A stretch of 7,494 nucleotides of DNA from Bacteroidia bacterium (GTDB taxonomy: Bacteria > Planctomycetota > Phycisphaerae > Phycisphaerales > SM1A02). Positions 4,479 through 7,494 of the stretch are shown piece after piece. The notes beneath the pieces are model-generated. The model worked only from the letters and a program-made list of their open reading frames with translations. It made no database searches and was not told the origin of the DNA. The stretch covers positions 1 to 7,494 of the forward strand of contig JASGCG010000076.1 in the NCBI GenBank assembly GCA_030054235.1, read 5' to 3'. The translations under genes and the position numbers were made by a program. How positions within the stretch are numbered: position 1 is the stretch's first letter; each line of letters starts with the position of its first letter.

Positions 4479-7158
4479 TCTGGACACCCTCAAGGCCGGG
4501 GATCGAAAGCCCCCGGCCCTTGCGCTGCGCCGGCAGCTCGCCGATCGCCTTCGCGCGTTCGTCGCCGAGCGCCGACTGGAGCTGGCGCATGGTGCGCCGA
4601 TTGAGCTCGTCGCGGTCGGTCTTGAGCTGCTTGAGCTGGCGCTGGGCGGCCTGCGATGCATTCATGCGCGCCTGGAAGTCCTCGATCCCGCCTGCATCTG
4701 CGCCGCTGAAGTCAGGCATGGCGGACTTGGGACGCACCTCGGCGAGTTGATCGCGGAGCTTGGCGTAGGCCGCGCGATACTCGGTGCGCTGCGTGGTGAT
4801 GGCGTTGGTGACCGCCGTGTCGAGGCCTTCGAGTGCAAGAGCCTTGGCGAACATGGGCTCCATGTCGGTGGGATCCTTGAAGGTCTCTGGGTAGCGGACC
4901 ACATCGGCTGCGCGCAGGAAGCCCGGGCGCTGCGGCTCCTTGAGGAGCGCTGGCAGCGCATCGAGGACCTGGCGAGCGCGGGACGCGGCCTCGCTGCGGG
5001 CGTTGCCCATCGCTTCGCCAGCTTCCTGCATGCGCTGGCTGTCCGACTCATTGATCGTCATCGCAGCGCCCTCGGCACCCTCGGCGGCTGGCTTGAAGAG
5101 ATCCCCCTCGAGCAGCGCCAGTTCAAGACCCTTGGACATCGTCACCTCGAACTGGTTCTTCAGCGCAGCGAGCATGGGCTCGTGGCCCTGGGTCGACACA
5201 TGCTCGCGCAGCGCGGCAGCCGACGCGGCATCGATGGCGCCATCGGTGACCGCGGCACGGATGACCGACTCGGGATCGACGAATGGGCCAGCACGATTGC
5301 CGCTGGCCATGCCGAACGCCATGCTGCTTCCCGCTGCGCCCGCACCGGTCCGTGCAAGGCTGCGAGCACGGAACTGCGCCTGCTGACGGACGCACCCCTC
5401 ATCGACCACGGCAGCAAGATCCTCGAAGAAGTCAGCATCGGCGCGCTCCATCGCACCGACTGCGGTCCGGACGGCCTCGTACTTCGCGGCGATGTCCTCC
5501 TTGGAGGGCGGTGTGGCGCCATTGGGACCGAACGACATCTGCGCGCTCGGCGCGGCATCGAGCTGGTCCTTCACGGATGAAGCCACCTCGAGGTAATCCG
5601 CGTGCAGCTGCGTGACCACCGGCTTGACGGACTCAGACGAGCCGCAGAGCTCGAGCAGTTCCTGAAGTTCCTGCTTCGAGATGGGCTGGATCGTGGGGCG
5701 ACCCGCGCCCTGCCAGAGCATGGGGCCGCCATCCTCGCCCGCGATCAGGCCCTCGAGGCCATCGCCTGACATGTCAAGCACGACCGCATCGCCACCGACC
5801 GCGACCGCGCCGTCAGCTGCGTCGCCGCCTGCAATCGCCACGCCAACCCGAACCGTGACGCCGACGGGTTCGCCGCCATCGCCCGCGGCGGCTCCCCCAT
5901 CGGGGGCATCCTGCACGATCTGCACCGGCTCTGGCTCAGTTGACAGGCCAAAGGCAGCGCGCACCGCGGTCTTCAACGCAGTGGTGCGGGCCTTCGCTTC
6001 TTCGGCACCCTTGCGGAAGACCTCTTGGATGTTCTCGGTGTCATCTCCCAGGAACGCCACTGGCCCCTGCTCATTGAGTGCGCCGAGCACCGATGCCTGC
6101 CAGGTTGCGAACGCCGCCGCAACGGCCTGATCCTGCTCGGGCGTGAGCGGAGCCTGGGCGGCCATGGACTCAACCATGCGGATCGCCCCGCCATCGTCGA
6201 TGCCGAAGGCGCCCATGCCGCTGGCACGGACGAAGGCGAGCCAAGCGGAAGCACCGCGGGGTTGCGGGATGCCTTGGAAGGCCTCGCTCAGGATGGTCGC
6301 GCCCAGACGCGTGGCGCGGGTGCGAGCAGCCTGAATGGGCTCGCGAGACTGCTGGTAGGCCCCGGCCATCGCACGGAAGTGGGCCTCGAAACCCTTGGAA
6401 AACTCAGCGGGATCAACCTCGCCACCCTGCTCCTGCGCCTGCTCCATCTGCTGCTGCATCGCCTCGGCCGAGGGGCGCGGATGATCCGCCATCGCCTTGG
6501 CGCGGAGTTCGATCAGTCGCTCGGGTTGCTCAAGGGCAGCAGTGCGGATCGCGCGGACCGCATCGACGTACTCGGCCTCGCGCGCGCCGATGCGATCATC
6601 GATCTGCTTGAGTTGCGACGGATCGAGCTCCTTGGTCGAGCGCTCGGCGATCGCCCACAGATCGGCCTGGCTGCCGGCCCGCATCATGAACGCATCGGAG
6701 GTGGACTGTTCGATGCGGCGCAATTCCAGCGCACGGCGCACGCGATCGAGCTTCGTGCCATCGGCACCGAGCGGAAGCAGCGAATCGATGAGCGCGTTTT
6801 CGAGCGTGTCCCACTGCGCCAGCAGGCTTCGATAGGTCCGCACCTGGTTGCGCACCTCGTCAGCCGGACGTTCATCGTTGCCCATGCCGAAGGCCATGCC
6901 GCCCTCGGGCTGGTCCTTGAGGTAGCGCTCGATGGAGCCCGAGCGCAGCTCGCTGGTCGCACGCTGGTAGCGGTCATACTCGGCCATCGCGGCTGCACGC
7001 TGGGCATCGGGAAGGCCGACGCGCGGCAGGAGCGCCTCGAACTCAGTCGAGGTGAGCGCCGTGGGAAACTGGGACTGCGCGGACACCGGCGCCACCGCCG
7101 GCACAAGAAGCAGCGCAAGCACAACGGCCCACGCCATGCGGGACAGGTTCTGGATCAT
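4465..7158 (-). CDS. Secreted helical protein with internal duplication, unknown function
   Basis: An 897-residue exported protein that I do not recognise. The start is the ATG at 7156-7158, six bases after AGGAG. An upstream in-frame ATG at 7185 would add nine residues and lacks such a site. Residues 1-27 form a Sec signal peptide (charged start, AVVLALLLVPAVAP core, probable cleavage after VSA27). The rest is rich in Ala, Glu, Gln, Arg and Leu and looks alpha-helical. The segment 36-405 resembles 493-875, suggesting a tandem duplication. The halves are joined by a Gly/Ala/Asp/Val-rich linker at about 412-480. A Met-Ala/Ser-Phe-Gly motif recurs at 88, 541 and 613. LTPEQ at 338-342 recalls the LTxxQ motif of periplasmic Spy/CpxP-type helical proteins, but that match is too short to assign the family. 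No catalytic motif is visible. It could be a periplasmic scaffold, chaperone-like or metal-stress protein. Reading frame, SD site and signal peptide are firm; function is open. Confidence 0.87.
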   Translation of the reverse strand: MIQNLSRMAWAVVLALLLVPAVAPVSAQSQFPTALTSTEFEALLPRVGLPDAQRAAAMAEYDRYQRATSELRSGSIERYLKDQPEGGMAFGMGNDERPADEVRNQVRTYRSLLAQWDTLENALIDSLLPLGADGTKLDRVRRALELRRIEQSTSDAFMMRAGSQADLWAIAERSTKELDPSQLKQIDDRIGAREAEYVDAVRAIRTAALEQPERLIELRAKAMADHPRPSAEAMQQQMEQAQEQGGEVDPAEFSKGFEAHFRAMAGAYQQSREPIQAARTRATRLGATILSEAFQGIPQPRGASAWLAFVRASGMGAFGIDDGGAIRMVESMAAQAPLTPEQDQAVAAAFATWQASVLGALNEQGPVAFLGDDTENIQEVFRKGAEEAKARTTALKTAVRAAFGLSTEPEPVQIVQDAPDGGAAAGDGGEPVGVTVRVGVAIAGGDAADGAVAVGGDAVVLDMSGDGLEGLIAGEDGGPMLWQGAGRPTIQPISKQELQELLELCGSSESVKPVVTQLHADYLEVASSVKDQLDAAPSAQMSFGPNGATPPSKEDIAAKYEAVRTAVGAMERADADFFEDLAAVVDEGCVRQQAQFRARSLARTGAGAAGSSMAFGMASGNRAGPFVDPESVIRAAVTDGAIDAASAAALREHVSTQGHEPMLAALKNQFEVTMSKGLELALLEGDLFKPAAEGAEGAAMTINESDSQRMQEAGEAMGNARSEAASRARQVLDALPALLKEPQRPGFLRAADVVRYPETFKDPTDMEPMFAKALALEGLDTAVTNAITTQRTEYRAAYAKLRDQLAEVRPKSAMPDFSGADAGGIEDFQARMNASQAAQRQLKQLKTDRDELNRRTMRQLQSALGDERAKAIGELPAQRKGRGLSIPGLEGVQITVP
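4491..4522 (+). terminator. GC-rich hairpin after rlmE, candidate terminator
   Basis: GGCCGGGG (4494-4501) and CCCCGGCC (4511-4518) form a perfect 8-base-pair stem around a 9-base loop. CAAG and CTTG extend it across a single extra C. It begins 12 bases after the rlmE stop, where a terminator is expected. It lacks a T-run, and it lies inside the C-terminal codons of the opposing gene. The stem is seen; its role as terminator of the esterase-rlmE transcript is inferred. Confidence 0.45.
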
Positions 7159-7164
7159 GATGGT

Positions 7165-7169
7165 CTCCT
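7165..7169 (-). promoter_or_regulatory. Ribosome binding site deciding the start of the secreted protein
   Basis: On the minus strand AGGAG lies 6 bases before the ATG at 7158, an ideal Shine-Dalgarno distance. It selects this ATG over the in-frame ATG at 7185. This is the only gene start in the window with a clear Shine-Dalgarno site, in contrast to the lipoprotein and esterase starts. Confidence 0.75.
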
Positions 7170-7187
7170 GGATCAGCTGACCCACGC

Positions 7188-7193
7188 AGGCTA
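7188..7193 (-). promoter_or_regulatory. Possible -10 box of the large secreted-protein gene
   Basis: On the minus strand TAGCCT fits TANNNT and lies 29 bases before the ATG at 7158. It would give a short leader of about 20-25 bases carrying the AGGAG site. No good -35 box is found at the usual distance; the inverted repeat 7206-7226 covers that place. Weak evidence. Confidence 0.28.
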
Positions 7194-7205
7194 CGGCATC
7201 AAGGT

Positions 7206-7226
7206 TCGGCTGACCTCCACAGCCGA
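7206..7226. promoter_or_regulatory. Perfect 7-7-7 inverted repeat, possible operator
   Basis: TCGGCTG and CAGCCGA are exact reverse complements separated by 7 bases. The 21-base dyad has the size typical of a dimeric repressor or activator site. It lies 48-68 bases upstream of the secreted-protein ATG, over the -35 region of the proposed promoter. An RNA hairpin is an alternative if transcription starts further upstream. Confidence 0.35.
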
Positions 7227-7372
7227 CTCAATTCGGTCAAGGTTCCGACCAACCCGGGATCCTGCAGTGTGGACCCCGGAAGTGACGTCGGAGTGATGTG
7301 GACGAGGAGTTTTTTGTGCGATGGCGCTCGGGGCGTGACTTCGCGCTCGTCCTCCCGCGATCTCGGGTCCCG

Positions 7373-7390
7373 GCTGCGCGGCCGCGCAGC
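7373..7390. repeat. Perfect 18-base palindrome
   Basis: GCTGCGCGGCCGCGCAGC reads the same on both strands with no spacer; pairing stops at the next base on each side. It could be a protein-binding dyad or the stem of an RNA hairpin. GC-rich DNA makes such palindromes more likely by chance, but 18 bases is long. Confidence 0.6.
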
Positions 7391-7391
7391 T

Positions 7392-7492
7392 CGGAACCGC
7401 TCGGTCGCTCCGGACGAGCGCGGCATGGCGCAGCTGCTTCCATGCGGCCGTCGCGGAAAGGGGGCGCGGCATGCCTCGCCGAGCGAGTTCCG
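7392..7492. repeat. Inverted arms enclosing direct repeats
   Basis: CGGAACCGCTCGG (7392-7404) recurs inverted at 7479-7492, where the reverse complement is CGGAACTCGCTCGG, differing by a single inserted base. Between them GCGCGGCATG occurs twice (7418-7427 and 7464-7473), and GCATGG (7423-7428) pairs with CCATGC (7440-7445) around a loop holding the palindrome GCAGCTGC (7430-7437). The pattern suggests a structured or repeat element. It may continue beyond the window. Confidence 0.45.
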
Positions 7493-7494
7493 CA

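Larger units (their letters stand above)
7227..7494. other. Non-coding, repeat-dense GC-rich end of window
   Basis: With 7159-7226 this makes 336 bases without a supported gene. It contains an imperfect short tandem repeat (7278-7288 and 7290-7299), a six-T run at 7310-7315, an 18-base palindrome at 7373-7390, a 10-base direct repeat and a pair of inverted arms (listed separately). Reading frames here are short, Arg-rich or low in recognisable content, and none has a convincing start. It is probably an intergenic spacer or structured element next to a gene beyond the right edge. Confidence 0.55.

Noticed and set aside
4444..5580. Long open frame on the plus strand (378 residues)
   Set aside because: It lies opposite the secreted-protein gene, which has a signal peptide, an SD site and coherent composition. 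Such antisense frames are usual in GC-rich coding DNA, and the product shows no motif.
6025..7296. Long open frame on the plus strand (423 residues)
   Set aside because: Antisense shadow of the N-terminal half of the secreted-protein gene; no recognisable domain.
7310..7315. Six-T run as an intrinsic terminator
   Set aside because: No adequate hairpin precedes it on the plus strand and no plus-strand gene ends nearby.
7191..7472. Minus-strand frame upstream of the secreted-protein gene
   Set aside because: Unusual composition with no recognisable motif, no ribosome site, and it runs through the repeat block and promoter region.
7335..7494. GTG-initiated plus-strand frame running off the right edge
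   Set aside because: About 53 codons, very Arg/Ser-rich, no Shine-Dalgarno site or TANNNT box, and it crosses the palindrome and repeats. A gene start further right cannot be excluded.

Overview
This GC-rich window is ordinary bacterial chromosome, packed with five protein-coding genes and no RNA genes, CRISPR arrays, insertion sequences or phage genes that I can recognise. It most likely comes from the Planctomycetota, perhaps the class Phycisphaerae. That placement is an inference. It rests on lysine synthesis through LL-diaminopimelate aminotransferase (common in the Planctomycetes-Verrucomicrobia-Chlamydiae group), several exported proteins with Ala/Pro- or Gly-rich linkers, and TANNNT boxes sitting only 6-7 bases before start codons, as in leaderless transcription.

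Layout from left to right. (1) 1-1071, plus strand: the C-terminal 356 residues of DapL, cut off by the left edge. (2) 1096-1929, minus strand: a lipoprotein with a DUF4097-like beta-strand-repeat domain, convergent with dapL across a 24-base gap that forms an inverted repeat. (3) 1978-3825, plus strand: a 615-residue exported or surface-tethered alpha/beta-hydrolase (putative esterase), divergent from the lipoprotein gene across 48 bases. (4) 3822-4478, plus strand: RlmE, the 23S rRNA 2'-O-ribose methyltransferase, overlapping the esterase by ATGA. (5) 4465-7158, minus strand: an 897-residue secreted, mostly helical protein of unknown function. It overlaps the 3' end of rlmE by 14 bases that form a palindrome. 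(6) 7159-7494: a non-coding stretch with the Shine-Dalgarno site and a possible promoter and operator of gene 5, then a repeat-dense GC-rich block running off the window.

The genes do not form one obvious pathway. DapL (lysine and peptidoglycan precursors) and RlmE (ribosome maturation) are housekeeping enzymes. The lipoprotein, the esterase and the large secreted protein are envelope or periplasmic proteins of unknown substrate. The esterase and rlmE are probably co-transcribed and translationally coupled.

I found no clear new defence, mobile or regulatory system. The points most worth a second look are the apparent whole-length internal duplication of the large secreted protein, the mirrored leaderless-type promoters between genes 2 and 3, and the two convergent gene junctions whose stop codons lie inside inverted repeats.
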